Origin: Proales similis
Lineage: Eukaryota; Rotifera; Eurotatoria; Ploima; Proalidae
Length of the DNA stretch: 64,000 nucleotides
Reading direction: 5' to 3'
NCBI GenBank assembly: GCA_019059635.1
Contig: JAGVRJ010000014.1
Coordinates: forward strand, 806,001-870,000
The notes beneath the pieces are model-generated. The model was not told the origin of the DNA. It searched no databases and saw nothing but the letters and a program-made list of their open reading frames with translations. Of this stretch, positions 22,507-34,018 are shown piece by piece; the first letter of the stretch is position 1; the number at the start of each line of letters is the position of its first letter. Both the position numbers and the translations under genes were made by a program.

Positions 22507-22961
22507 AGCAGTGGTTGCATTCGAGTCTGTGTCGCTGTTTATTGACAAGAAGCGACTGCGGCGAACTAATTAGCGACGAATACCTCAACGACGACGACGA
22601 CGGCCCAAATGTCAATTTTTCGGCCAAAATTATAATCAGTCAAGTGGGCGAGCTGACCTCAATAAAGTCCGATTTAGCAAGTGCCTCATTCCATTTGAGC
22701 CGCACCCTCTCTCTTTCTCTCTTCCTCTTTTAAGACAAACGTATCCAAGCGTAACGGACCAATCAAGCCCATAGGAGAAGGAAAGAGCAAATGTGAACAA
22801 TGCTTCGCTTTGCTACTCGGCCAATACCGAGCACACACACACACACAATTTATTGCCCAAAAAACAAAGGAAAAAACTAAACCAAACTAAAGCAAGACTC
22901 GGCCAAATGGACATTGAGAGCCATTGAGATTGAGCCGAAATCAGATTGAAAGCTGAACAGG
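22507..22961. other. Spacer between meckelin and germ cell-less
   Basis: About 455 bp between tandem minus-strand genes: the germ cell-less promoter/5' UTR and the meckelin 3' UTR. It contains a CA run at about 22832-22848. Nothing else was recognised. Confidence 0.35.
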
Positions 22962-25900
22962 TCAGATGAGAAAGCGCTTGTCGACAAGCGTCTTCTTTGA
23001 TATGTTGCGCTTACCAAGGTCCTCTCTGAGCATGTTGTACAGCTAGAAGCATTGGAGTTAACTCGATCGAGTTAAACAAGGCCACAAGATGGAATGGCAA
23101 ACTTACGTTCAGAATGAGATAGACCACGAACGCGGCGAGCACGTAGTTCTGCGCGAAAAAGTCCACAAACAGGAACAGGAGCAGATCGAATATGAAGAGC
23201 TTTCGCTCGTTGCCACTGAACAGTGTGCGATCAAATTCAGAGTAGTCGACTATTTGGAGCAGAGGAGCAGTTAGCTTGAATTCGCGTCGAGGCCGAGACG
23301 GGCTCAAGGTCACCTGCGTAAAAGTTGGCCGTTCGGTCCGACGGCTTGAATTCCCAGTCGAGAAGATTTTCGGTGAAGTTTCGCTTCGTTATCACGTAGG
23401 TCATGTCGACCAGAATCTGCAAGCCGGGTCAAAACAAGTTTGATGGCTCGCTGCGGATCGGCAACTTACGTTCTCGATAAATGCCATCAGGAACTTGTTC
23501 AGCTGATTGTAAGCGATCATTCTCTTCTCGAACTCAGTGGAGCTGAAGCCGCCCGAGAAGACTTGATTGTTGCGCTGTTGGTCGACGGGAGAGAAGCGAC
23601 GGAGTTGAATGGGCGCCGATCGAACAGCAGACTCGAGAGTGTACTTACTTCGTAAATGGGCGCTAGTACTCGCGAGTACTTTTTGGTGAGGCGCTCAGAG
23701 ACCGAAATGGCGAACGTCTGCTGGTCAGAGTCAGAGCCAAGACCTCGCTTGGCGCCCTTGTTTTCCTCCTCGTCGAGCAGCGACTTGGCCATTTGCTGCA
23801 TGCTGATGTCCGCCTGGCCGTTTGGCGAGCGACCGTGGATGTAAAAACCGAACCTAGTGTGCGTCATGATGAACATGCTTATGTTGGAGACGGAGCAAAA
23901 GTCGATGAATCGGCCGATTTTGTCGTCGATCAGGCGCAAGTAAATGAACTGATAGAACAGATACTGAACCAGGCCGACGCCCAGGTACATGGAGGATGCC
24001 ATGGCGCCTCTCAGGATGCTGCTGTAGGGCGCCTGGTACGCGTTCGGATCAGGCGTGATGCTCGTGTTGCAGTCAGACCTGGTCAACGCTTCCAGGTTTA
24101 TAACCTTCAAGAAGAACAAGATGCCGATGAGCTGCACGACTGGATCCACTTTTCGGAACGTTTGAATCTCATTCCACTCGTTGGCGACAAACAGCGTGCG
24201 CCAGCACGAGACACGATTGAGATCGCGGATCTCCTTTTGATTCAGCTCGCTCTCTTTCTGCTTGTCGGACTTGTCGGCGTCTGAGCGTTTCCTGATCTTC
24301 TCCTCCTCGAGCAGAGTGAGGCCAGCGTCGACGTGCGGCGGCCGCTCCCAGTCGATGAAGAAGATGTCGTAAGAGGTCTGCGTGAATATCAAATGCAGGA
24401 GATCGACCGACTTGAGCACGAACGCGATTATGATCAGCGCCATGTAAGTGTACTCTTGGTCGGGCCGGGGAACCACGACTGCGGCCACACTCTGGCCCTT
24501 GTAAGCAATTAGCCAGTAGAGCGACAGGCCGAGCGCCACGCCGAAAAACACAGTCGAAATGCTCGAGACGATGTACATGAGAAATTTGAACAGAGTGACA
24601 AAGTCGGGCGACAGTTTGCCCGAGCGTCGGCTCCAGTTCCACGTGCGCAGGATCGACCAGAGCAAGCAGAGCAAACAGAGGCCGCCCGAGCTTGCCCAAA
24701 CTGCAATTATCTGCACGGTCAGGTCCATTTTGTACTCAATTTCGAACGCGATCTCAACAGTCGTGTCGAGGTTCTCTGTCGAAGCAAAGCCATAGTCGAC
24801 TATAATCAACGGCGGATAGATATTGCCCTCGATCTGGTCGGGCATCAGGTCGAATCTGATTTTGATCGACTTGGCATAGCGAATGTAACGAGCCAGTCCT
24901 GCGCCTGTCGTTTTGGAGCTGACCGCCTCGGCGAGGAAGAGGCGTCTGTTGAGGCGCGCCGAGCCCTCGTCTGTGTCGCGGTTTATTTCGACGCCGGTCG
25001 CGTCTATGTAGTTCAGCACTTTGATCGGCAACGGGTACAGCCGACCCTGGTCGGTGTATTTCAGATAAAAGTCGTAGAAAATCGGCTGCTGGCCGATCTC
25101 GAGCAGCTGACGCAAGCCAACCTGGCACGACTGAAGAAAGTTGGTGGCCGAGAACAAGGACACTCGGCTGACGGTGAAATAGCCGTCCGAGATGTAGTTG
25201 CACAACTGAAGGCGGTTGAGTTCGATGGCGGAGAACTGGACCAGGCGTCCGGACAAGTCGTACTGGGCAGCGAACAGCTCGAGCACAGACGGGCTGCATT
25301 TGTTGTCGAATATGAGCTTGAGGAAGCGCTGGCTCGAGTCCAGTGTGCCGCTTGTTTCATAGGCTCGCAGCAAAGAAGCGTAGTTCTGCGGATATGACAG
25401 CCATGGCATGTCCGGCCCGAACAGAATGTTCGAGTCGATGATCTGGCCGGGCGTGTCGCCCATAATCAAATTGAACGCCGAGCACGGTCCTCTCGCGTTC
25501 GTTCTGTCGTAGAGAGTGAGCACACACATGTTGCCCAGCGCCTGGCAGCCGGTCACATTGCGTCTGGCCTCGTTGCGGCAAGTGCGAAAGGCGGCCACCA
25601 TGTAGTTGGCCAGGTACCACGAGTTTGTGGTCCGATCGTCGCCAAATCGGACAAAGTTGTAGTTCGGATCGAGCGAGTCGGTCACTGGAAGAATGAAGAG
25701 GCCGCCTGTCTCCAGATAGGTCGCGTCGCAGGTCGCCGTCTCAATGACTGTCTGATCGAGCTCGCTGAATATCAGCGGCTTGCAGCTCGAGCATTTCTGT
25801 CCGACCAGAATCGAGTCTGTCGAGTCGCAAAGCACACAGCGGCTCTCGCGCTCGTTCTGCGCGTTCACGAAATAGGTGCCGTCGCGATTCAGGTCGGACC

Positions 25901-26286
25901 TGTAGCCGCCGAGCTCTGTGCATTGCTCGCAGTTGGCACATCGCACACAGGCGAATCCGTCCAGCGACTGAATGAAATCGGCGGGACAAGGCGAGCAGGC
26001 GATCGAGCCGGCCCCGTTGTTCATTGTAAAATAGTACGCTTGCTCACAGCGACAGTTGAAGCCTAAAAATTAGGTTTAGACCAAGTAATGGGGCGAATGA
26101 GAAGCGAGCCAACAACAGACCATCGCTTGACGCGCTATTCGGTGGACACGATTGGCATGTGAGACGAGCAATGTCGAAGTATTGATCTGGCGCGCAGTCA
26201 CTTGGCCTGACCAGCTCGATTGGTCTTATTGCCAGCTGGGCAGCGGCCAGAGAGCAGAGGCATGAAACCAAAATAGAAAACTTCAT
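22962..26286 (-). CDS. TMEM67: Meckelin (TMEM67), ciliary transition-zone receptor
   Basis: Multi-exon gene of about 1000 residues. It starts with a signal peptide (MKFSILVSCLCSLAAAQ, ATG at 26284-26286). The Cys-rich extracellular region has repeated CxxC motifs (CPPNSASSDG, CSPCPADFIQSLDGFACVRC, CVLCDSTDS). A long conserved ectodomain and several membrane segments toward the C-terminus follow. The last exons encode FIDFCSVSNISMF...GFYIHGRSPNG, a motif characteristic of meckelin, and the tail ends KRFLI. Most of the protein is one large exon (about 23655-26030). Meckelin sits in the ciliary transition-zone MKS complex; human mutations cause Meckel and Joubert syndromes. Its presence implies the organism keeps cilia with a transition zone, for example on sensory neurons. 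Confidence 0.9.
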
Positions 26287-27024
26287 CGCCGTTGCAGCTG
26301 AGATCGGAATGAAGCGAACTTTAGGCCAACAGAGGTCACACAGTGTTCATGTGCATTCCGCGCGTAGCCAGGCAACCCCAAGACAAATGTGGCCGCATGT
26401 CGAAGCTTCCCGATGGTTGAATTTTATTGAAATTATAAATTCGAGAATAGAACAAATGAAGAAGAGAAATCAAAAAAAAAATAATAATAATAAAGTGAAG
26501 ACGATTGGAACGATGCTGTTTTGCTTCTTAATTGAATGTTGAACCACTTTGTCGGGAAATTGAATCGATCGCGCTGGCCGGCCGACGTAAGCGAACGATC
26601 GTCTCGATTGCGTCGAATCGGTTTGGAACAGTCGTGCTGAATGAGGCGAATGTGAGAAAATGGTCAACCATTAGAGGCACAGGGTTATGCTCGTCATTGA
26701 CTTGAATGTGCACTTGACACAGCAGAGGTGAATTTTTTGAGAGCTGGCGGATGAGTCTTGTTGAATGTGACGACTGCGCTGGTCGCCATCTCAATCAGGG
26801 AGCTTAGGTCTCAAATTAAAATGAAACGATCGAACGTAAAACCAAAACTAGAATAATAATAGTAAAAATATGAATATATATAGAGAGAGAAGAGAGGCTG
26901 AGTGGACATTTATCGAGAGAGACAGAGAGAGAGAAAGAGAGAGAAAGAGTGAGAGGGAGCGAGGGATGGGATGGCAGATGGTCCGCAAACAGGGACAAGT
27001 CAATAATTGCGTGGGAAAAGGGGA
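26287..27024. other. Spacer between topoisomerase I and meckelin
   Basis: About 740 bp with an A-rich/AAT tract (about 26471-26495) and a GA-rich tract (about 26875-26965). It should contain the topoisomerase I 3' UTR and the meckelin promoter. No gene seen. Confidence 0.35.
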
Positions 27025-29253
27025 TCACTCGAAATCGTCGTCCTGCGTTTCGTCCGCCTCGTCCTGGGTCGTGTCTTGGGTGGTGTTGGCAGGACCGTCC
27101 ATGCCGTCCAAATGCGACAGATCGCGCAGCACAATCTCGCCCTCGTACTGATGGAAGTTGAACTCGGCCGTGGCCATGTCAATCGCCCATCTGAACTTGT
27201 CTCGCTGAGTTTTCGAGTAGATTTTCTCGATGGGCACCTGGTACTTTTTGCACCAGCCCACGCTGATGCGAGGATCCAAGTAGTTGAGCTTGGACGTGCC
27301 CAGAGCAATGTCCTTGTTTTCTTCTTTGTCTGTGACCTGCAGCTCTAGCTTGCGCAGCTGGTCGTTCAGTCGCTGAAGCGCCTTCTGCTTTGTTTCGTAC
27401 TTTTTCTTGGCCGCCACCGACTTCAAGTTCTTGAGGTCACTCTTGGCCTTCTTCAGCTCCTTCTCTGCCTCGAGGATCTGCTCTTTTTTGGCGGTCAACT
27501 TCTGCTGCATGTTCTCCATCGACTTGGCGAACGTCTTGGGCACTGCGCGCTGATGGTTACAGAGAATGGCCACAGCCCGGTTCGCTCGGTTGTAGGTGAG
27601 GATCATGTCGTTGACGCCGTCTTTCGGATTGGTCATCTTGTCGAGCTGCTCCTGAAGCGTTCGCGACGCGTTGTAAGTTCTGAACACTTTGGCCGAGAGG
27701 CCGTCCATGAAATCGGTCAGGTACGAGTTTAGAATGGTTGTGTTGAGACGGTCGAACAGGTCGTCGTTGGGCCCTTTGTTTTCGCAAAACAGCTGCACGT
27801 TCTTGTAGACCTGCTTCTCGACGGCCACCTTGTTCTGGTAGCGGATAGAGTCTTTGCCGAGAAAGTCGAACTCGACCACAAACTCGCCGACGCCTTCTAC
27901 GTCCTTGTGCAGACGTACGTGCTCGACGCGCAGCGAACAGCAGCCGACCGTGTCCGCTTCGTCGTCGTCTTTTTCGTTGCCTGCTCTGAGCGCCAGCTTG
28001 TCGATAAAGTAGATAGCCACCGCTCTCTGCCTCACTTTCATCTCTTTCGACTTGAGATCAAGCGTGTAATTCTCCCTAACTTTGTCGATTATTCTGTGCA
28101 GCTTGCGCGCCTTCTCGTACTTTTGCCAGTCGCGCTCGCCCTTCACACGCGACGCGGCGTTCAGCATCACATATTTCGTGTTGCCCTGGATGTTCTCGGT
28201 CCACGAGCAGAGCCAGGCGACCATGTTGTCGTGCCGCACCTCTTTCCACTTGTGGCCGGCCGGCGGCTGCGGGATTTTGCTGTCCTTGCCGCAGTTTATT
28301 ATCACATCTTCGGGCATGATGCGCCTCTTGACCATACCCATCTTGGGATGTTCGCCACGGCCGCGGAAGAGGCCGGGCGGCTCAATTTTGTAGTTGCCGA
28401 TCGGCTGCTTGTGTCCGTCCCAAATACAGAAGCCGTACTCGTCCTTGATTTTCTGATTGGCCTCTTTGAGCGCCTTCTTCTCCTCTTTGCTCATGTTCTT
28501 GCGCTCTTCACTCTTTATCTTGAAGTACTCGTGCACCTTGCCAAAGTCACACTTGGCGAGGTCTTTGATTTTCGCTCGCTCGGCGTCCGTCATGAACTTG
28601 CGCCAGTCGTTGAAAAAGTTGCGATTGAACACCTCTTTCTGCGTGTACTCGTGGTCCAGCATCTTCGCGTAGAAGGTCATCACCTCTTCGGCGTCCGCGC
28701 TCAGTTGCATCACTTCGCCGTTGTAGAAGAATTTTATGTCGCTGGGCAGCGGAGTGTAGCCCGGGTCGAACACGGGCCCCTTGTGCTCCAGTGTGGTCCA
28801 TTTACGTCCGTCGTCGTACTTTTTCTCTTCCCACCAGCGCCACACGTCCTCTTCCTCTTCTTCTTTCTTCTTACGCTTGCGCGGCGACTCGCCAGCGCCA
28901 TTTTTGGGCGTCTCTTCGATCTGCCGCTTCTTCGATTTGCTGCCAGGCGTCTCTTTCTTGGGCGTCGAACTCTCCTTTTTTATTTTGGGCGTGGCCGCCT
29001 CCTTCTTGGCTCTAGTCGGCGTCGAGGACACCTCGCGTTTGCCCGCTGCAGAGCCGTTCTTGGCCGCCTTGCCGTTAGACGATGACTTGTTCTTTGCCGA
29101 ATCAGCTCGACTCGGCTGATGCTTCGTCGGCTCGCTTTTCACCGATTTGGGAGTGCGCGCTTCTCGCTTCGTGCTCGTGCCATTCGTTTTGGGCTCGCTC
29201 TTGACCATCGCCGATAAAGGCTGGCTCTCGCCAAATGAGTCGTCCGATGACAT
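27025..29253 (-). CDS. TOP1: DNA topoisomerase I (type IB)
   Basis: Single-exon gene, 742 residues. A charged Lys/Ser/Thr-rich N-terminus (about 1-130) carries nuclear localisation-like basic runs ([13 protein letters not shown]). The core follows: [52 protein letters not shown] and [21 protein letters not shown] Lys/Glu coiled linker leads to the C-terminal domain, with the catalytic tyrosine in SKLNYLDPR (Tyr658). It relaxes supercoils by nicking one strand through a 3'-phosphotyrosine link. Most animal enzymes end about 42 residues after this Tyr; this one runs about 84, with an acidic Asp/Gln/Thr tail. The ATG at 29251-29253 opens [10 protein letters not shown]. Confidence 0.95.
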   Translation of the reverse strand: MSSDDSFGESQPLSAMVKSEPKTNGTSTKREARTPKSVKSEPTKHQPSRADSAKNKSSSNGKAAKNGSAAGKREVSSTPTRAKKEAATPKIKKESSTPKKETPGSKSKKRQIEETPKNGAGESPRKRKKKEEEEEDVWRWWEEKKYDDGRKWTTLEHKGPVFDPGYTPLPSDIKFFYNGEVMQLSADAEEVMTFYAKMLDHEYTQKEVFNRNFFNDWRKFMTDAERAKIKDLAKCDFGKVHEYFKIKSEERKNMSKEEKKALKEANQKIKDEYGFCIWDGHKQPIGNYKIEPPGLFRGRGEHPKMGMVKRRIMPEDVIINCGKDSKIPQPPAGHKWKEVRHDNMVAWLCSWTENIQGNTKYVMLNAASRVKGERDWQKYEKARKLHRIIDKVRENYTLDLKSKEMKVRQRAVAIYFIDKLALRAGNEKDDDEADTVGCCSLRVEHVRLHKDVEGVGEFVVEFDFLGKDSIRYQNKVAVEKQVYKNVQLFCENKGPNDDLFDRLNTTILNSYLTDFMDGLSAKVFRTYNASRTLQEQLDKMTNPKDGVNDMILTYNRANRAVAILCNHQRAVPKTFAKSMENMQQKLTAKKEQILEAEKELKKAKSDLKNLKSVAAKKKYETKQKALQRLNDQLRKLELQVTDKEENKDIALGTSKLNYLDPRISVGWCKKYQVPIEKIYSKTQRDKFRWAIDMATAEFNFHQYEGEIVLRDLSHLDGMDGPANTTQDTTQDEADETQDDDFE

Positions 29254-29796
29254 GCTTCTCTCTCTACAATCTATCGGCTAACTCTCAATGCCTCAATGTA
29301 TAGTGGTGAGTAAAATTGTTATGCGACAATGTGACAAGCGGTCAGTCAATCGGTCGCTCAGTCGGTTGGAAGGATGCTTGAATGGGCAGAGATACTACAA
29401 CAGATGTGATCAATTATGGTGTTCTCTCTTTGTCTCGGTTCTCGACGTCGATCGGCTAAGTCGACTATACGTGCGTGGCGCGGCTATTCCAACCTCCCGA
29501 TGAGGTGTTCGAAATGGCGACCCCGGCCTACGGTGGTGACCGCTCATTTGTCTTGGTATCATTAGGCCGTTTCAATTGTCCGCAATAAGAATCGCATCAC
29601 TTTCGCTTCTTACCGACCAGTTTGGACTCAACGTTTTCGGCCTCGTTCATATCCCGTCCTATATTCCTCGTCCCATACCCCCAAACAGACTGGCTGCAGA
29701 TGCATGAAACGATTTTCTCAAGAACCGAATTGTTTTTTATTGACAATGAGAAGAGCTCGCACGTTTGGACAAAAATCTCGGTCTCTTGACTTAATA
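29254..29796. other. Spacer between TMEM222 and topoisomerase I
   Basis: About 540 bp between tandem minus-strand genes: topoisomerase I promoter and TMEM222 3' UTR. No gene or clear element was recognised. Confidence 0.35.
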
Positions 29797-30591
29797 TTAG
29801 AATACGACACCGAACATGAGAGCGATGAAGAGGAAAACGCTGCAAATAAATAGAAACGGAGTCCAGGTCTTTAAGAAGCCCGCGGTTCTGTTTGGCAAAG
29901 TAATTGAGACGAGGCGCCAAGATTAGCGAGTACGGGGACTAACAAGAGCGTGCAGCTGCCTACCCGACAAACGATCCCTTGAAGAGCATGAGAAAACAGA
30001 GCTTCACCATGTTCCAGTTTTGTTGCTCGTAGTTCATCAGGTTTAATGCGTAGGCGACGTGCGAGTGGCAGTTGTCGCAAAGAAGATTGTGCTTGAGCAG
30101 AAATGCGATATCTCGCCGAGCAAATATTAGACGAGGGCGCTTACCATCCGCATCTTGTACTCCTCGGACGCCTCGCGCACCGCCCTGTCCCAGGCGTCCA
30201 CCTTGTTCTCGCCGCTCACTTTTCTATGGTCCAGCTGCCAGTAGCGAGTCGGTCTGCCGAAAGCCATGTTGTCTTCCTATTCGATTGCAAGTGTGGTCTC
30301 AATGGCCCCCATCAGCAGGCAACTTGTGAACGGTTCACTCTTACCGACACATGATAGGGTCCGGCAAAGTCGCGAATCACTCCGTTCGAGTAGCAGATGC
30401 CCATGTGGCCGATGAACGGAATGAACCAGCTTTAGAGGAGCAAGAGGAGATCGAGTTCTGAGTCTGATGCAGTCAAGAGCCGCTTACGTCAAGAGCGGAA
30501 GCGGAGTCCACACAATGCAGAACGGGTAGCGATCATTATTCGCGTCCACAGCAGTGTTGGTCATTTCCAGTCTGTCTAGCTCTGACAGCAT
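29797..30591 (-). CDS. TMEM222: TMEM222 / RTE1-family membrane protein
   Basis: Four exons, each intron about 53-66 bp, joined as [15 protein letters not shown]...[57 protein letters not shown]...[20 protein letters not shown], and a last exon ending [17 protein letters not shown]. This matches TMEM222, including [14 protein letters not shown] and the CDNCHSHVA motif. The family includes plant RTE1, which acts with the ethylene receptor in Golgi/ER membranes; the animal role is not established. The open frames are too short to be found without splicing, so this gene is easily missed. ATG is at 30589-30591 and the stop at 29797-29799. Confidence 0.9.
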
Positions 30592-32721
30592 TTATTCACA
30601 AGCAGCAAGTAGTTTGTGCCTCTGTAGGGTCTGCTCTGGCTCATAATGGGCAGGGTGCGCTCCATTCGCCCCGTCAATAAGTGAATTTATTATGCTCAGC
30701 ATTAAGCTGTGACCAGATCGGAGACAAACCGACTCTTGAACTAAATTGAGCGCTTTGATTCAAACCTAACACACCTGGCGCATGCGAGCCAAGGCGCCGA
30801 CATGCACTTGAGCAACGAGTTTGATTTCTCTCGTCTGTTTAGATTATTATTGTTGTTGTTGATCGAGCGCGCGACTTGCACGATCGCTCTTGACATTTCT
30901 AATCGGGTCGACTGTATGGTCGGAGCAGCCACACATTATACATCGTCTAGAGTCCACTGCTAGTTTAATCTAGGCCCAAGCTTTGCGAGGCATGCTCGCC
31001 AATTGTTGCACAGGTCACTAGACGAGCGTGCAACAATCACGACGAGGAAAAGAGGAGCCGGCCGGGCGTTTGTGTCGATTATTGCCTCTACAACTGCGCT
31101 GGCAATCGAGTGGAATGGTGAGTTGGCCCGACAGACACAACGAGTCTTGATGAATGGTCTAGAGAGTCAGAAAAGCAGAAAGACAGACCATGTGTGAGAG
31201 GGAGAGAGCGAGAGGGAGAGAGCGAGAGGGAGAGAGCGAGAGGGAGAGCGAGAGAGAGAGAAATAAGGGGAGAGGAAGCGAAAGGGAGAGAGCGAGACCA
31301 AGATGCTATTCGAGCGAGAAGCAGAGCAAACGACCGCAAATAGATTTTTAATCTGACCAGCCGAGTGACCAACTAATAAGCGACTAGTCTATCGGGCCGA
31401 ATGGCCTAATTTTTTGACAAAATTTTTTTCCCTCGGCCTTTCTCCGTCCGTCCGTCTGTCTGTCTCTCTCGCTCTCAAGCGCTCGGTGCCTGTGACGCTT
31501 TGTATTTATTTTTCGCTTTGAAATTTAGAGCCAACTCATAATTAATGTTTGTGGTTCGATTATAATAAATAATATTTATTTGCTCACGAATAGTCGAAAG
31601 AATGGCATGTTTTCGAGCGCAAGAGACCGAGAGAGGCAGACCTCACTCACATGCAAACGGCCGAGGGAATGAGAGCTCACAAACGAGAACACGCACACGT
31701 ATGCGCGCGGCAAGGGGCCAGCCGAACAAATAGGGCGCGTTGGATTAACGATTTGGCTCGAAGCGAGAGACACGGAACGCGCGCGACAGACACAGAGAGA
31801 GAGAGCAAGAGAGAGAGAATGAGAAATTAGGCAAAGCAAATTGTTGTTGAGCGACGAGACGAGAAGTCAAACAAATTAATGTCTGTCTTGTAACTTTGAC
31901 CCGGTCTCTATTGTCCGCAGCCAGCCAAATCGCACTGACTTTCCAAACTAACGTCATCGTCGTAATTTAGTTCCATATTTTGTATATATTTGCTCGTGCT
32001 CGCTCGGAGCCGTCCGTTTTGCATCGACTTTCACATTCATTCAAATTTAGCAGACGGATCAGCGTTGTGGCGCACATCTCCTCTTGCTTTGCGATCTATC
32101 TTGGCATCTCAGCAACCGCTCGCCTCTCTGCGTTTCGGAGTCCGGGCTTTCAAACAACCAGATCAACGGGCGGCGCTATTCGACTGAGTACACTCGTCGC
32201 TTGAATTATGCAAATAGAGAGCGGAGGCGAAAATAAACGAGAACGAAGATTTCAGATCTTTGCTCTTCTAATCTATTCAAACTATTTTTATGCGAGCTGG
32301 TTCGCTCGCTTGTTTTTGGACTCGTTCATTTCAGTCAGATTAAACTCACTCGCTAAGATTGAGCTCTGCTTGTCTGTTTGTAGGCAATCACATTTACCTC
32401 GCGCTTCCGCCTCTCTTCTCTCTCACTCTGACTCTCCAATCCATGAGACTTAATTCATGAATTATTCTTAATTGGACAGAGAGATTGGGCCTCGATCGAT
32501 TTGCATGTTCAAATTGATTTTCGTAAAATTTTTTGTTGCCGTTCTTTTCGTTCGTGCCGTTTATTTTCTGGTAATAATGATGTTTGCTTTTCATTTTTTT
32601 TTTCTGTGTCGCTTCGCTTAAATGTGACGCTCGTTTCGTTCTCTTTTCAAATTCAGCTGCCGCTCAGTTTTATTCAGTTTCAAATTTCAAGTTCAGTTTA
32701 GAGGAGAAGAATTTAGATGTG
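30592..32721. other. 2.1 kb gene-free, GA/CT-rich region between TMEM222 and NHERF
   Basis: Divergent intergenic region with promoters for both flanking genes. It contains a GA minisatellite (31198-31258), further CT/GA tracts (about 31450-31475, 31790-31820) and AT-rich blocks (about 31500-31580, 32470-32590). The frame of NHERF stays open upstream of its ATG to about 32584 but with low-complexity Phe/Ser-rich content, probably 5' UTR or an intron. No gene was recognised. Confidence 0.4.
31198..31258. repeat. 14-bp period GA minisatellite
   Basis: About four tandem copies of the unit GGGAGAGAGCGAGA, followed by plain GA repeats to about 31262. Confidence 0.7.
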
Positions 32722-33784
32722 ATGACATCATTGAAAAGCGGCAGCGTGTCAAGCGACGACGAAGAGATTCGATCAAAATTGAAGCCAGAAGCGGCGGTCG
32801 AAGACCGCGAATCAGAGCAGCCGGAGCTGGACGAGGACGCACCCAGGCCGCGTCTTTGCCACTTGAGGAAATGGCCGCACTTCCAGGGCTACGGGTTTAA
32901 TCTTCACGCCGAGCGATCCAAACTCGGTCAGCACATCGGCAAAGTAGACCCGGACTCGCCGGCCGAGAGCGCCGGCCTCCGAGAAGGCGACCGCATAGTT
33001 GAAGTGAACTTTGTCAACATCTCCAACGAGAATCATCAGCAGGTTGTGAAGCGAATTCGCTCCGGCCTTGAGCGAGACGGACAACTGTTTGAGGACGAAG
33101 TGGTTCTCCTTGTCCTCGACCAGGAGGCCGAGTCCTTTTACAAAAAGATGAACATTGTAGTCCGAAACGACTTTTCCAATGTAATTCGACTCGAGACCGC
33201 GGCGAGTGAGCCAAGCGCGCAAGAGCAGCCCGAAAATGATGACGACGAACATGATGACCAGCACGAATGTGATCACGCTGGTCTCAAGCAGTGCGAGACA
33301 CAAGAGCACTCGGATGATGGCAACAGCTCAGTGGAACAGGCCTCTTCGCAGACAAACGAAGCAAAGGGCGACAAGCGATCCGTCCAGAACGAGGAGATCG
33401 CCAGCTCGTCGGCAAGTGAACTGTCCTCCTCGCACGCCTCAAGCAGTGTGCAGCGTGGCGAAAGCCAAAAGCAAAAAGAACGATTCGACCCGAAGCCTCA
33501 CGCGCCCCGAGCTGCTCCGTCTGGACATCCACAGCAGGCGTCTGGCAGTGAACGGACGCAGAGCAGTGAGCAGAAAAAAGACGTTTTCGGTAGGTCACTC
33601 TCGGCCATTTGATTTGTTGTCAAAATGCTCACACGTTGATTTTCACCATTCGCACCATTTCACCGCTCGCACAGAAATGAGCGCGGCCGAATTCAAGACG
33701 TATCTGAAAAGCAAGAGCCGCAACGATCCGCGCATAAACCAGATTGACATGCGACAAAAGCACGAAATATTCCAAAACATGTGA
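32722..33784 (+). CDS. NHERF-like single-PDZ scaffold
   Basis: Two exons with an intron at 33590-33674. One PDZ domain at about residues 50-125: the carboxylate-binding loop is [12 protein letters not shown], followed by [22 protein letters not shown]. An Asp/Glu/Ser-rich linker follows. The short C-terminal exon ends in a motif like the ezrin-binding tail of NHERF ([15 protein letters not shown]; compare the family pattern with K.E.F.N). NHERF/Sip1 proteins tether membrane transporters and receptors to ezrin/moesin at the cell cortex. Vertebrate NHERF1 has two PDZ domains; a single PDZ agrees with my recollection of the fly protein. The start is the first ATG (MTSLKSGS). Confidence 0.8.
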
Positions 33785-34018
33785 ATCTCTGACCAAGTGA
33801 ATTGAATCCTCTTGTTTCTCTTCTCGTTCTTCTTGTTCACTTTCTAGACCTTCTTTACTCTCGTTGTTTCTGCCTCTCACACACGTTTGTGATTCTGTTC
33901 CAAGCCTTTCTTGTTCGCTCTAATTCATCAACTCCCTCCTCTGGCACCATTGGCGCTTTTCGTCCATAAAAATGCTGTTCAATGACCTTGTATTTGTTTG
34001 ATTGCGAAAAAAGAAAGC

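Noticed and set aside
22507-22548. Upstream extension of germ cell-less by 14 codons
   Set aside because: It would begin with TTG. The ATG at 22506 gives an MG start like that of vertebrate GMCL1.
24169-24699. Long alternative frames (up to 181 codons) inside meckelin
   Set aside because: All lie within the large meckelin exon in other frames, Arg/His/Ala-rich, as expected of shadow frames.
27907-29085. 392-codon open frame on the plus strand, antisense to topoisomerase I
   Set aside because: It mirrors the codon bias of the opposite strand; the translation is Val/Leu/Phe/His-rich with no recognisable domain, while the minus strand encodes an intact topoisomerase I.
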